NCBI RefSeq assembly: GCF_963855985.1
Contig: NC_087092.1
Coordinates: forward strand, 7,378,001 to 7,442,000
Reading direction: 5' to 3'
Length of the DNA stretch: 64,000 nt
Origin: Ostrinia nubilalis
Taxonomy: Eukaryota; Arthropoda; Insecta; Lepidoptera; Crambidae
In this document: in pieces, positions 1-10,120 of the stretch
Position numbering within the stretch: the stretch's first letter is position 1
Layout of the letters: the number at the start of each line of letters is the position of its first letter
Position numbers and translations under genes: made by a program
The notes under the pieces: generated by a model
The model's database searches: none
Told to the model about the DNA's origin: nothing
The model's input: the letters and a program-made list of their open reading frames with translations, nothing else

Positions 1-1063
1 CTTTTACAGTTATGATACCATGAATATCAGTTTATGGTCCTAATTATTTTTATTTTATTTTCGACCTTCGACCAGTTAGACACTTTAGATAGCTTCTTGT
101 AATAGTGTCAATATCTTTTTAGCTTTTAACGCAAATCTTCTTCAAAGTCTTCAAAGCAGTTTAATCGATTTATTTTATTTTCAAAATCGATATTTTATTG
201 TCTATGATGGCCGCAGGAACATCACTATACATGGACTCCCAGCAATAAAGTACGGTAATGCCTCGTACAGATTTTATCGGCAAAAATTATGGAACTTGAT
301 AGGTTTTAGACCATGCCACGCACCAAAACGTCCGGAAGTTGTAATAGTATTATAGAATAAACGTTAAAATACTTATTTATTTAATTTTTCAATGCTTAAG
401 TGTCCATTAGAATGAAAGGGTGCTTAATGTATTAAAAAAATTAGAAAATAATTATGATGGGTTAATGTTTTTGGGCGGTTTTTTAGGCGGTTTCTGACAA
501 TGTCCTTTCATCAAAATCGGTTCAGTAAACCAGTGCGACGTGAAAGCAAGACAGACAGACAAAGTTACTTTCGCATTTTATAATATTAGTATAGAAGTAT
601 AGATAGCAGGCTCGGTGAACTTCGGAAATAATGCGTGACATGAAGCACATGAAGTGTCAATCGCGGAAAATGGCGGAGTAAATACCTACTTAATTAGATT
701 TAAATTACATTATCGAAGTTTTTTTGACTAACCATTTTAAAATATTTTATAGCAGGGTTCCCCAAGCTATGAGTCGCGACGCGACCCAGTGGTGGGTGGC
801 GAGCGAACATTGAGTGGACCCTGCCTGTAGAACAAACACCACCCTACCGATCCGAGTCCTTTATTTAGGTATACATATTAATAACGGTTCAATTTCTAAA
901 ATGTAAGATTAGTTAGCAGTGGCTATTTATCTAATATTATAATAGCGATTGGTTGCAAACACAACAGTTATTTAGAAGAAAGTAAATGCTTTATGCATGC
1001 AGATATTTAGAATAATTTAATTATAATTAATAAAAACATAGTTAATTCAATTTGTAAACGTCA
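1..1063. other. Intergenic, repeat-bearing
   Basis: No gene is supported here. Positions 507-591 carry a repeat tail (TCAAAATCGGTTCAGTA followed later by TTTCGCATTTTATAATATTAG) that recurs at 28853-28945 and, weaker, at 34118-34182; it looks like the conserved 3' tail of a dispersed retroposon or similar repeat. Around 754-800 the sequence resembles one end of a hAT-type MITE (CAGGGTTCCCCAA), but no matching second end was found. Confidence 0.4.
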
Positions 1064-1069
1064 TTTATT
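1064..1069 (-). terminator. Polyadenylation signal of repeat-protein gene A
   Basis: AATAAA on the minus strand, about 116 nt downstream of the TAA stop at 1185-1187. Spacing and orientation fit the 3' end of the gene at 1185-1793. Confidence 0.5.
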
Positions 1070-1184
1070 AAGGTATTTTACAGTACATCCAAATCATGAG
1101 TGAAAACTTATGAAAGGAGTGCCTTAATACATGCAATATTTCAGCTGGCTGTTCTTAGCGCCCTATCTAGTTCCAGTTGTGAAG

Positions 1185-1793
1185 TTAGCCCAGTTGCTCG
1201 GGGAGGACGATTGCCTCGGGGACAACGACGGGTACGACGGGCATCACGGGGACGGATTCGGGGACCACCACCTCAGGGGCAATGGTCTCGGGAAGGACGA
1301 TAGCTTCAGGGATGACGACGGGGAGCACAGGGGCGGGGAGGACGATCGATTCAGGGATGACCTCGGGGGCAACGGGTTGAGGGATGACGATGGGGGTAGG
1401 GAACACGATGGGCTGCTCGGGCTCGGGAACGACGATGGGGGTAGGGAACACGATGGGTTGCTCGGGCTCGGGAACGACGATGGGAGTGGGGAAGACGATG
1501 GGCTGTTCAGGCTCAGGGATAACGATGGGGGTGGGGAAGACGATGGGCAGCTCGGGCTCGGGGACGACAATGGGGGTAGGGAAGACGATGGGCTGTTCAG
1601 GCTCAGGGATAACGATGGGAGTGGGGAAGACGGGTCCTACAATCTCGGGAACGATCACAGGAGCGGGCACGGGCTTGTCGACGACGACGGCATCGCTGGA
1701 GCCTCCGTCAACGTTAACGATGATCTGCACCAGCGGCAGGGGGTTGGCGGCGGCCACAGCCAGGAGGGCGAAGAAAGCAACGAAGGTTTTCAT
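1185..1793 (-). CDS. Secreted Pro/Val/Ile-rich tandem-repeat protein A
   Basis: A 202-residue protein. Residues 1-16 form a signal peptide (MKTFVAFFALLAVAAA, cleavage likely before NPLP). A short conserved segment (VQIIVNVDG) follows, and then about six 15-residue repeats of the form VFPTPIVxPEPEQPI, encoded by 45-bp DNA repeats at about 1384-1620. The tail ends in PEAIVLPEQLG. I see no Cys, Trp, Tyr, His or Arg in the protein, so no disulphide or dityrosine cross-linking is possible; an extended Pro-rich fibre or coat protein is the likeliest form (inference). I do not recognise a named family. The gene at 5326-6057 is a clear paralogue with the same signal peptide, the same NPLPxVQIIVN block and the same VPEAIVLPE tail. 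The start is chosen because the signal peptide begins there and a splice acceptor lies 11 nt upstream. Antisense frames are also open, but only because of the repeat structure. Confidence 0.85.
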   Translation of the reverse strand: MKTFVAFFALLAVAAANPLPLVQIIVNVDGGSSDAVVVDKPVPAPVIVPEIVGPVFPTPIVIPEPEQPIVFPTPIVVPEPELPIVFPTPIVIPEPEQPIVFPTPIVVPEPEQPIVFPTPIVVPEPEQPIVFPTPIVIPQPVAPEVIPESIVLPAPVLPVVIPEAIVLPETIAPEVVVPESVPVMPVVPVVVPEAIVLPEQLG

Positions 1794-1804
1794 TGTTTTT
1801 TTTG

Positions 1805-1940
1805 CTGAAATGAAATTAATTGAATTAGAATAATTTTTGTTACTATCAAATATTTGTTATTATCAAATACCAAATTATATCCATCATCATAAAGCAAATA
1901 ATATTTAATTGTGGACCACTTATGTAATACATTAACTCAC
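1805..1940 (-). other. 5'UTR intron of gene A
   Basis: Minus-strand donor AAG|GTGAGT with GT at 1940-1939, and acceptor TTTCATTTCAG with AG at 1806-1805. Exon 2 begins 11 nt before the ATG. The same arrangement (non-coding first exon, acceptor just before the ATG) is found in paralogue B, which supports the model. Confidence 0.7.
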
Positions 1941-1993
1941 CTTGTTTTACAAGAATTCAATGAAAACTATGCTCTTAAACGAAATTTTTAGTG

Positions 1994-2001
1994 TTTATAT
2001 A
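1994..2001 (-). promoter_or_regulatory. TATA box of gene A
   Basis: TATATAAA on the minus strand, about 55 nt upstream of the splice donor. This leaves room for a TSS near 1965-1972 and a first exon of about 25-30 nt. A clear TATA box fits a tissue- or stage-restricted gene (inference). Confidence 0.6.
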
Positions 2002-2049
2002 GGGAATCTACATTGGCTATCATTTACGAGTTTTATTATGACGATTATC

Positions 2050-2465
2050 TATATTACACTAAGCTGATACACATACCTACATGATTTATTGTTCTTTTAT
2101 AGTTATGAACGACAAATATTATGTAAATACGAGTATTATGTAAAAATGTTAGTTTGGTTAAAGTTACAAGATACAAGAAAGTAATGTCTGACTAAAACTT
2201 TATTTAAAACTGTGAATAATTCACAACCACAAAACTGTTTTGAAATAAACCTAGATCTTTAGATATCTTAATTAACTGATCTTGATTAACCCACGGTGGA
2301 TTTAATTTAGTTGTTTATGCGATCTCAAGAGATCGAGAGCCTGGGTGGTTTTTAAGTCTTCTTGTAATAAAAGCTCTATATAATGCTTCAAGCCGCGCCG
2401 TGTCCAAAGACTTCATGCAACATAGTCCGCTTAGGGTAAAATAAGCATGGAGAGAGTTCACTTTG
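2050..2465. other. Intergenic, nothing recognised
   Basis: AT-rich sequence upstream of gene A. No open frame, RNA gene or paired repeat was seen. Confidence 0.4.
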
Positions 2466-2575
2466 TGATCATCATCATCATCATCATTTCAGCCACAGGA
2501 CGTCCACTGCTGAACATAGGCCTCCCCCAATGCTTTCCATGTTGATCGATTGGTAGCGGCCTTTGTGATACCAGC
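2466..2575 (-). mobile_element. 3' fragment of an RTE-clade LINE
   Basis: Read on the minus strand, the sequence encodes the end of an RTE-type reverse transcriptase ORF (TWKALGEAYVQQWTSCG, then TGA at 2491-2489), followed at once by an (ATG)n microsatellite tail (2467-2487). A GEAYVQQW-type C-terminus plus a trinucleotide tail in place of poly(A) is typical of RTE elements in Lepidoptera (family knowledge). Only about 110 bp remains, so the copy is severely 5'-truncated. Confidence 0.65.
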
Positions 2576-2730
2576 ACCAAATTTCAGTATGTTGTCAAGC
2601 ATGTTATTTTGGCTTAAAAACCACCGGGAGCCCATCTGTAAGTAAAGTGTCTGGATCCGGAGTAACGACGTCATAAAAATGACGTCATAAAGATGCGCAT
2701 CTTTAAAATTGCATTTAATTCTAATTCTAA

Positions 2731-2898
2731 TTTGAACAAAGGCCTGCCACAACATTATTCTCCGCTACAGGTAGAGACAATTTAAATTTTAACTAAAATG
2801 CTTATTTTACTTTGAAATCTTTTGTTTTTATTTGAAATCTAACTTGTCTCTATCAAAATTACAAATCTAGAGCCATTTTCAGTCGAAGCGTTGAAATA
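2731..2898 (+). repeat. Solo copy of foldback-element core
   Basis: Begins TTTGAACAAAGGCCTGCC and contains the same 150-bp sequence found in the centre of the foldback elements at 3129-4092 and 27293-28387. It lacks the GGCGCGCCCGGAGAGGC end and has no flanking arms. It is either a separate mobile unit or what remains of a third element. Confidence 0.6.
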
Positions 2899-3128
2899 GT
2901 CAGAAAATATGGATGGCCCCTTAACGAACTTGTAACTCATATAAATTCAAAATGTCTTAGTTCGTTATCTGTGAGGCGCTTTCTATACCTACTCCAGACG
3001 GCTGTACTCTGTTAGTTTCTACTAATTTCAACTAAATTCAATGTAAAAGGAGACGACGTGTGAATGACAGCCATGTAAAAACTACATTATAAATATTTAC
3101 CAACATTATTCAGTAAAATGTGTTTATA

Positions 3129-4092
3129 CAGTGTGAGTCACGTTAAAGTGTACATATGAAAATAGATGAAACTAGACCTATTTTTATCGACAAAAAAGAG
3201 GTCAAAAAATTATTGAGATCTTTGTAAAACCAAAAATCGCATGTCTCTATCCCTATCACAACATTTGCTATGGTCGTTTGAACAAAGGCCTGCCACAACA
3301 TTATTCTCCGCTACATGTAGAGACAATTTTAATTTTAACTAAAATGCTTATTTTACTTCGAAATCTTTTGTTTTTATTTGAAATCTAACTTGTCTTTATC
3401 AAAATTACAAATCTAGAGGCATTTTCAGTTTCGTTGTTAACGAAGCGTTAAATGGCGCGCCCGGAGAGGCTTAGTTCAAACGATCAATAGTGACTGAGTT
3501 TCTTGCGCTGCTTCATCTCAGCACTGGCCCATTTATTGTCCCGAAGCAGTGGTAGGGTAGTGGTAATATTGGGACGTGTAAAAGCGCTTTTTAAAAGCCT
3601 ATTTGCAAAAATAAATGAATTTTATGAATTTTTATTTTTTATGATCATTGCAAACGTTGTGATAGGGATAGAGACATGCGATTTTTGGTTTTACGAAGGT
3701 AATACGATAGAGAATAATACAAAGTAATAAAAACCACCGGTTATACGGGCATTTTTTGGAGAAATTGATCAAATAACCAAAAAAACACGAATTTAAAAGC
3801 AATTTTTCTTTCAAAAAGTATCATTTTTTATTATTTGTTGGCCTTTTTTGTGTATTTTATGTATTTTTTTAGTATTGCTTGTTATTTACCATTATTACTG
3901 TTTTTATTTTATCAGGATATACCGTTTAGTTTAAAAGTTATTACGTTTTCTTTACAATAAGTAATTGGAAGTAAAAAAATTCTATAAAAAATTAAAAAAA
4001 AATCGCAAAAAATTTTTGACCTCTTTTTTGTCTATAAAAATAGGTCTAGTTTCATCTATTTTCATATGTACACTTTAACGTGACTTACACTG
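3129..4092. mobile_element. Tc1/mariner-type foldback (long-TIR) element, copy 1
   Basis: The left end CAGTGTGAGTCACGTTAAAG and the right end, read in reverse complement, CAGTGTAAGTCACGTTAAAG match for about 80 bp. TA dinucleotides flank both sides (3127-3128 and 4093-4094), giving a TA target duplication. The left arm has lost about 300 bp compared with copy 2 (27293-28387). The right arm is interrupted by a retroposon at 3487-3642. No transposase frame is seen, so the copy is non-autonomous. The central approximately 205 bp (3279-3485) recurs alone at 2731-2898. Confidence 0.8.
3487..3642 (+). mobile_element. Retroposon 3'-end insertion with GATCA duplication
   Basis: About 156 bp present in foldback copy 1 but absent at the matching place in copy 2, where the uninterrupted sequence reads CGATCATTGCAAACG. 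GATCA occurs on both sides (3482-3486 and 3643-3647) as a target-site duplication. The insert (GAGTTTCTTGCGCTGCTTC ... GTGGTA ... AATAAATGAATTTT) resembles the 3' ends of lepidopteran LINE/SINE retroposons. Family assignment is tentative. Confidence 0.6.
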
Positions 4093-4094
4093 TA

Positions 4095-4765
4095 TTGTTC
4101 AGTAAAATCCGATATTGCTGTTTTTGTTTTTGAGGAATCTTATGTTATTATGAAACCTACCAACCTAACACCAATTTGAAATCAAATAAAGGATAATTAA
4201 ATTTTCTTCAATTTGTCTCTCATGACTTTTTTTAAACGATTTTGACGTCCAAAAATCGACATTTGTAATTGTAACACTAAAAACTATCTATCACTTGTAC
4301 AACGTTAAAATTTACTGGTTTTTTATTTATTCCTTTACCTATATTCACACAACTGCCTATCTGGATACCAAACATGAACTTTCTAGGTCATCTGAAAGTG
4401 GTAAGAATTTGGTATATAGGTGAGCCATGTACATAGATTTTTGGACGTCAATAAGTACCTAAATAACTGTTTCAGGTATATTTATAATGAAATTGAAGCT
4501 AATGTTGATATTGCAAATCTGAAAATATGAGCCAAATTTGCCCGAAAAACTTATTAATGTTAAATAGTTACATAGTTTTTGAGTGATGAGGGGTCAAAAA
4601 TGGCTCCAAGTAGTTCGTCTAAATATACACACGGTGCAGTCGCCTAGCTGGAACTTGGCTTAACATGTTCCCACATATCTAGAATGATTGTTCAGTGTTG
4701 ATTTAGTCGATTTCCATGTGAGACAAACAATGTATTTTTAAAAATTTCAGGCTTTTTAGAGCAGA
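4095..4765. other. Intergenic, nothing recognised
   Basis: AT-rich sequence between two repeats with no supported frame or paired repeat. Confidence 0.4.
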
Positions 4766-4767
4766 TG

Positions 4768-5095
4768 TTTCAGAGTGTTCTGATAAAAGCTTAATTTTAA
4801 TGTTTCTAGCAAAACTTTTGTATCTTGAATCAAAGATAGGAAGGTGATTATTTTTTTCAAATATCTGCAATTAATAACAAATCTGTCGAAAAAAAGAAAT
4901 CTGAAAAAAGTCAACCCAAAAAAAAAGATAAAAATGTTTAAAGCCTACTAGGTCATAAAATTTTAAAATATCACAAAATTATCTCTATCTCTTAAACTAA
5001 GCACAATCGTATTATATACATGGGGGTGATTTAGGTACACCTTGATGTAAGGATTCTAAATTTTTCTTTTAGACCTCACTGTTTTGGCCACCCTG
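4768..5095 (+). repeat. Single arm of the foldback element found at 46215-47129
   Basis: Closely matches the right arm of the palindromic element at about 46770-47129, including AAACTTTTGTATCTTG, GATAGGAAGGTGATTA and the terminus CACTGTTTTGGCCACCCTG followed by TA (5096-5097). The opposite arm is missing, so this is a half-element left by deletion or an aborted copy. Confidence 0.7.
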
Positions 5096-5167
5096 TATGT
5101 ATCCGCCAATGTTAAGAAGAGGTTAAAGTAAATAAGAATTAAACGTAAGCATTTAGTATGAAAGTAA

Positions 5168-5173
5168 TTTATT
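5168..5173 (-). terminator. Polyadenylation signal of repeat-protein gene B
   Basis: AATAAA on the minus strand about 153 nt beyond the stop codon of the gene at 5326-6057. Other AT-rich signals lie nearby, so the choice is not certain. Confidence 0.4.
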
Positions 5174-5325
5174 TACAGAAAAATAATATAAAATAAGTTA
5201 TAATACATTAAAATATTTTAAAGTAAAGCTGTTGAATTTTGAGTGTTTAATTTAAAATTATTATTGTTATCATCAAGTTATATTGCCGGTTGGTTTCCTT
5301 TAAGTTAAACCACTGGTAAACAGAT

Positions 5326-6057
5326 TTAGTTCAGTGGTTCAGGGAGCACGATAGCTTCAGGGACAACGCCGGGCAGAACAGGTTCTGGTAGAACTACAGA
5401 CTCGGGAACTACAGGGATAACAGGGCTTGGGTGAAGGATTGATTCAGGGATGGCAATAGGAAGCTGAGGAGTGGGGAGAATGATGAGTCCAGGGGTGGCA
5501 ATGGGGCTCTCAGGTAAGACGGGAGAAACTGGGGCAGGTAATACGATGGGGTCGGGGATCACGGGGCTCTCAGGTACGATGGGAGAAACTGGGGCAGGTA
5601 ATACGATGGGGTCGGGGATCACAGGGCTCTCAGGTACGATGGGAGAAACTGGGGCAGGTAGTACGATGGGGTCGGGGATCACAGGGCTCTCGGGCAAGAC
5701 AGGAAGAACTGGAGCAGGTAACACGATGGGATCGGGGATCACGGGGTTCTCAGGCAAGACAGGAAGAACTGGGGTAGGTAGCACGATGGGGTCGGGGATC
5801 ACGGGGTTCTCAGGCAAGACGGGGAGCACTGGGGTAGGTAAAACGATGAGGTCTGGGATCACAGGGCTCTCAGGCAACACAGGGGTAGGCATGACGATGG
5901 GACCAGGAACCACTGGTGCCACTTCAGATTCAATTGGCTTGTCAATAGATACGGCGTCTACTCCAGATCCTTCTAGGTTGACAATGATCTGCACTACCGG
6001 CAGTGGGTTGGCGGCAGCGACGGCCAAAACGGCAACCAAAGCGACGAAGATTTTCAT
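5326..6057 (-). CDS. Secreted Pro/Val/Ile-rich tandem-repeat protein B
   Basis: A 243-residue paralogue of protein A. Residues 1-16 (MKIFVALVAVLAVAAA) are a signal peptide, followed by NPLPVVQIIVNLEG and DAVSIDKPIE. The middle is about six to seven 20-residue repeats (PESPVIPDPIVLPAPVSPIV with variants). They are encoded by 60-bp DNA repeats, nearly exact from about 5521 to 5880. The C-terminus is VVPEAIVLPEPLN. No Cys, Trp, Tyr or Arg is seen. The repeat unit differs from that of protein A (20 against 15 residues), so the central array expanded independently after duplication while both ends stayed conserved. The function is unknown; a cuticle, eggshell, silk or gut-lining role is only a guess. 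The start is supported by the signal peptide and by an acceptor 7 nt upstream. Confidence 0.85.
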   Translation of the reverse strand: MKIFVALVAVLAVAAANPLPVVQIIVNLEGSGVDAVSIDKPIESEVAPVVPGPIVMPTPVLPESPVIPDLIVLPTPVLPVLPENPVIPDPIVLPTPVLPVLPENPVIPDPIVLPAPVLPVLPESPVIPDPIVLPAPVSPIVPESPVIPDPIVLPAPVSPIVPESPVIPDPIVLPAPVSPVLPESPIATPGLIILPTPQLPIAIPESILHPSPVIPVVPESVVLPEPVLPGVVPEAIVLPEPLN

Positions 6058-6064
6058 TTTGGAT

Positions 6065-6353
6065 CTGCAAAGAAACGTTGGGTTAAGATTTACAGAGTAA
6101 AATACGAGTCCTATTTCAATTCTACATTACTACAAAAAATATTTTGTTATGGGCGCAGTAAAATAACAAATTAAATATAGAAGTCGCAATTCCCATATTA
6201 AACATTTTAGGCTTATTAATGTATATCATACGAATGCACACTAATGTTTATTTATCTAATTATAATATATTATTGAAACAAATAAGAAATTAAATTTAAA
6301 TGATTTGTAGACTTAATCTAGTTACAATATATTTGGTGCGTAATCAAACTCAC
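6065..6353 (-). other. 5'UTR intron of gene B
   Basis: Minus-strand donor ATAG|GTGAGT (GT at 6353-6352) and acceptor TTTCTTTGCAG (AG at 6066-6065), with the ATG at 6057. It matches the exon structure of paralogue A. An AATAAAA motif near 6410-6416 may serve as a weak TATA element. Confidence 0.65.
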
Positions 6354-6419
6354 CTATATTACTTGAAAGCTCTTCAAAAATAATATATTTTTTCTAATTT
6401 ACACTCGGTTTTTATTGAA

Positions 6420-7569
6420 GTCATTAGAATAGTTATGAATTAATTATCTGATTATTTGGCACGTTCCACATGCTTGGGATTAATATTAATACAACCAGAA
6501 TTATTAGATTTGATAGTGTCTTCCCTGCAAATAACGTGATCTGCAATTTTATTTTTGTTATGTACATTTAAATGATAGTATTTAGAATCTTGCTTGCTTG
6601 TAACCCGCATAATGCGAAAATTAAAACAAGAATCTATAATAAACAAAGCTCATTACCTATTATAAACATAATCGTCTCCGTTACTGTGATAGTATAAGTA
6701 AGTAATTAAGTAGAAGAGAAACAATTATTATACGCGAAGAGAGAAACGATCGTGCACCTTAGTGATTAATGAACGGCGTAAAAGCATGGTGTACACTAGT
6801 TCTAGAAACTGTAATCTTACTGGATTACCTAGTTTCGACTACCCACGCCGTGGAAAAGTCGGAAAAGCCCGCAAGCCGGCGACGTCACATCCGCAGGTCC
6901 GTTGACCACAAGCCGCCGATACAGCAATTAAAATAACGATATTCTAATTAGTATATCTTGAAATACAACTGAATTAATTTTTTGCAGTTTTATAAAAAGT
7001 TATGTTGAACTTTTTTGTGCAATTTATTGGTAGGTACATGTAGTCTCTACCTAGTAAAACTGCAAAAAATGAGTGTATCAAATCAAAACCCAATAGGGTA
7101 AATTAGAGAGGACCGTGCCAAGCCTAGCTAGCCGGTGTAATCAAGAAAAAGGTTCTGAAGTAATGTAAGACAGTAAAACAGAAGCCAAAACTTCCCGTTT
7201 TATAACTCAGCGTAAATATTTTATCTTAAATTCTGCTGCGGCGCGAACCTAATGACATCCCTTATTGATAAAAATCTCATATATCCGTTGAATACAAACA
7301 GCAACCGCTCCCTAGGCGATGGAAAGCCCTGCGCGGGCGCCGCGTGGTTGCCGCGTCTCCTCCCGTGGAAACTGTGCCACGACGCACCTACTCTTAGTAA
7401 AAGTACTTTCTTCTGCCCGCTTTCGGAAACCCGTCTAGAACAAATTTCCTCGCTGTAGTAACCTTGTACTATGTGACATAAGGCGTTTGACTGTGCCTGC
7501 ACTATAATTAGACTCGGTCGGCGTTTTACTGCTGTACCGAGAACTCAATCTATATAGACTCGACTAGTG
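6420..7569. other. Intergenic, nothing recognised
   Basis: No coding frame with protein-like features was seen. Short open frames near 7250-7500 occur on both strands at the same place and have no recognisable domain. There is a short GC-rich patch at about 7300-7400. Confidence 0.4.
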
Positions 7570-7571
7570 TA

Positions 7572-8048
7572 TATGTTACGGTTAATGTGATAAATTGAAA
7601 ATTATTAATAATAACCGGTTATTATGAATAATTACCGACAGTCGCGGTAAAAGTGATAAATTAATCACATTTAACTGTGATTATTTAATAATTCAACCTT
7701 AGTACTAACAAATTTCATACAAGAGAACAACATCGTGTGTACGTGCTCGTGTACAGCCAAACTTTTGAACGTTTTGATATCATATATAATTTGGCATAAT
7801 GAGTTTGGAATGTTTCTTGCATAATATTACTTTTCCATGATGCCTATAACATAATGTTTTGATTTAAAGTGAAAAATAGGTTAAGGTGCGGCGGGGGTGG
7901 CCCTTGGGCCACCCCTAAGCCGCCTATTTAGTTTTATACACACATAAATGACCTCATATTAATCACATTTACCAAATCATGCGGTAATTATTCATAATAA
8001 CCGGCGATTATTCATAATTTTCACATTTATCACTTTGACCGTAACATA
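7572..8048. mobile_element. MITE with 68-bp terminal inverted repeats
   Basis: The ends TATGTTACGGTTAATGTGAT and, in reverse complement, TATGTTACGGTCAAAGTGAT continue as inverted repeats for about 68 bp, through AACCGGTTATTATGAATAAT. TA flanks both sides (7570-7571 and 8049-8050). Near the centre lies a strong GC hairpin (about 7890-7925: GGGGTGGCCC TT GGGCCACCCC) in otherwise AT-rich sequence. There is no transposase. Confidence 0.75.
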
Positions 8049-8050
8049 TA

Positions 8051-9290
8051 GATTGTAGCAACACCCCGTGAGAAATGCCAGCACTCTCTAGATATTAATA
8101 TACCTATGTCAGCCGATTAGAATACAATAGGTTGTTAACAGATAGGTATTGTTCGGAAAATGATAACCGAGAAGTTCATAGTGCCTTTTTGTTATTGTTA
8201 CAGTGATTGTTAGGAAGCTTTACGAGTAGATGGGTTCATAGTGATTTTGTGTTTTAGAAATACGAGCCTATGTATTGTATACCTTTTTGGGCTATCTTAA
8301 ATACTATCATAATAGAAATACTTAAAAAGCTTTAGCTGGAAAACTCTTTTTTTGTCTTAAACGTTTTCAGAATTTTAGCATTTTCAACCCCAGTTCAAAA
8401 CAAATTCTTTTTCAAGCGGAAGATAATTACAATCATCTGATAAGATGTCGATAAGTATCGTACAGCCACCGATAAAAATGTGTTATTTTTATTTGAGAAT
8501 AAGAAAGTTTCGATTCGTAGATGACCTTTTATAGACTAAAACAGTTTTACGCGAAGCTTTTTTTGTCTAGCTCAGAACATTCAGACATTTGCGAATAAGC
8601 GTCGTTACCTACTAACATAGGCATCTAAGTTTAAGCGGTCTAGCGTTTCTCTTCAGAGCTATACATTGTCTTAAACTGGCAAAAGGGAGGACGTATTTAG
8701 GTCACCGCTGGGGACCGCAAAGAAGACGGGCGAAGTCCCGCCGGCAAAAGTAAAACTATTTCAGTGGCTACCTATAATAAACTTCATTTCGTTTGTTTTG
8801 GTTGTCTGAGTCTGAGAGCTTACAATAAATCTTTATATTAAATTAATAATAAAATGCTGATTCTGATGCCAGAATATCAGTCCAATAGATCCGATAAATC
8901 TTTAAACGTCCGTTTTTGAGTTCCCAGTTTTAGCGTTACCGTAATATGAATCTAATTTAATTGAATCTGTGTTACTTTATTTATAATAGGTAGGTACGTG
9001 TGAACCATCAATCGACAGATGCGGAAACGTTGCGCGAGAGCATTCTTGGGTCTTGCATTTCGGTCGCTTGCGCCGCGTCGTGATCTATCACGCGGAAATC
9101 CAAACATGTCACGAACTCTCCGACAAAGGTTCGTGTTGTACATGGCCCAACAGTCACCAATATATTCACATCAAATCTAATCAAAAAGTCACCCCGTAAT
9201 CGAAATAGATCCTGATGATAAGTGCGGACTCCGTAGGTGGGAAAACTTCGTTTTTTCAAAACAATCGCCAAAAATATTATTGGTATTAAA
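8051..9290. other. Intergenic, nothing recognised
   Basis: No supported gene. Overlapping short frames near 8950-9440 on both strands have no recognisable domain and partly cover repeat sequence. Confidence 0.4.
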
Positions 9291-9299
9291 ACATGGTCA

Positions 9300-9885
9300 C
9301 TGAATCTGGGGGCACGGCAGTGCCCCCACCAAGTCGAGCAAAAAAGCGGCACGGCCGTACCATCCTTTTCTCGAAGCAATTCAGGCCATTTTCGACTGCC
9401 TGTAACTTCGTTGTGGATAAAACTAGAAGGCTGAATTTTCATTAGCTATGCAGGCATTGTAAAGACACGGTATATTTAAAATTTCATTCAATTTGAACCA
9501 GTAGTTTAAGAATTATAACGGGTCAAAGTTACTTAATTTTGTCACTCACTGACTCACTGACTGACTGACTCACCGATCATCAAAATTCTAAGGCACTTCT
9601 AGCAGACCTAGAAGCTTCAAATTTGGAATATAAGTAGTGTTTGGTGTATGAATCAAGGAAAAACTAAAATATTTGGGGGCACGGTAGTGCAACCGCCAAG
9701 TCGAGTAAAATTTTTCAATTTCGGTCCAGTTTTCTAGATACATAACTGCTGTCTACAAAATACAAAAAGAAATGAGATTTGGGGGCACGGTAGTGCAACC
9801 GCCAAGTCGAGTAAAATTTTTAATTTCGGTCCAGTTTTCTAGATACATAACTGCTGTCTACAAAATACAAAAAGAAATGAGATCC
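9300..9885 (+). repeat. Dispersed repeat with hairpin motif and tandem duplication
   Basis: A palindrome GGGGGCACGGCAGTGCCCCC lies at 9308-9327, followed by ACCAAGTCGAGCAAAA. A related GGGGGCACGGTAGTGCAACC block then occurs twice in tandem (about 9674-9778 and 9779-9882), units of about 105 bp with only an indel between them. A (GACT)n-like run lies at 9545-9575. GGGGGCACGG...AAGTCGAG repeats are common in butterfly genomes (from memory); I cannot assign a class, though a Helitron-like origin is possible. Confidence 0.5.
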
Positions 9886-9964
9886 CATCAAAATCAATAC
9901 TTGTCAAAAAAACCAAGTCTCGCAACTCAGTTGTTCTACGGTAAAAAGTTGTGAAATCCATGTA

Positions 9965-10118
9965 ATACCAAGTCCAGGCCAGGAAATCTTTAACGTTTTA
10001 CATAAATATATTGACTTGGCCATCGCATGAAAACACGTGTAAATTAAATTATTTAGTGCGATGGCCAAGTCAATAATTTATGTAAAACGTTAAAGATTTC
10101 CTGGCCTGGACTTGGTAT
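9965..10118. mobile_element. Palindromic 154-bp MITE
   Basis: The two halves are nearly perfect inverted copies (ATACCAAGTCCAGGCCAGGA at the left end). TA flanks on both sides (9963-9964 and 10119-10120) give a TA target duplication, as for Tc1/mariner-type MITEs. It is inserted in the centre of the outer palindrome. Confidence 0.75.
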
Positions 10119-10120
10119 TA

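Noticed and set aside
1131..1833. Long plus-strand open frames (225 and 149 codons) opposite repeat protein A
   Set aside because: The 45-bp period keeps several frames open. The minus-strand frame alone has a signal peptide, splice sites, a TATA box and a paralogue; the plus-strand products are Gly/Asp- or Gly/Thr-rich artefacts.
5471..6100. 209-codon plus-strand frame opposite repeat protein B
   Set aside because: Shadow of the 60-bp repeat array, with no signal peptide or splice context.
9545..9575. Short tandem GACT-like run considered as a CRISPR-like or regulatory array
   Set aside because: Simple microsatellite within a dispersed repeat; no spacers and a eukaryotic context.
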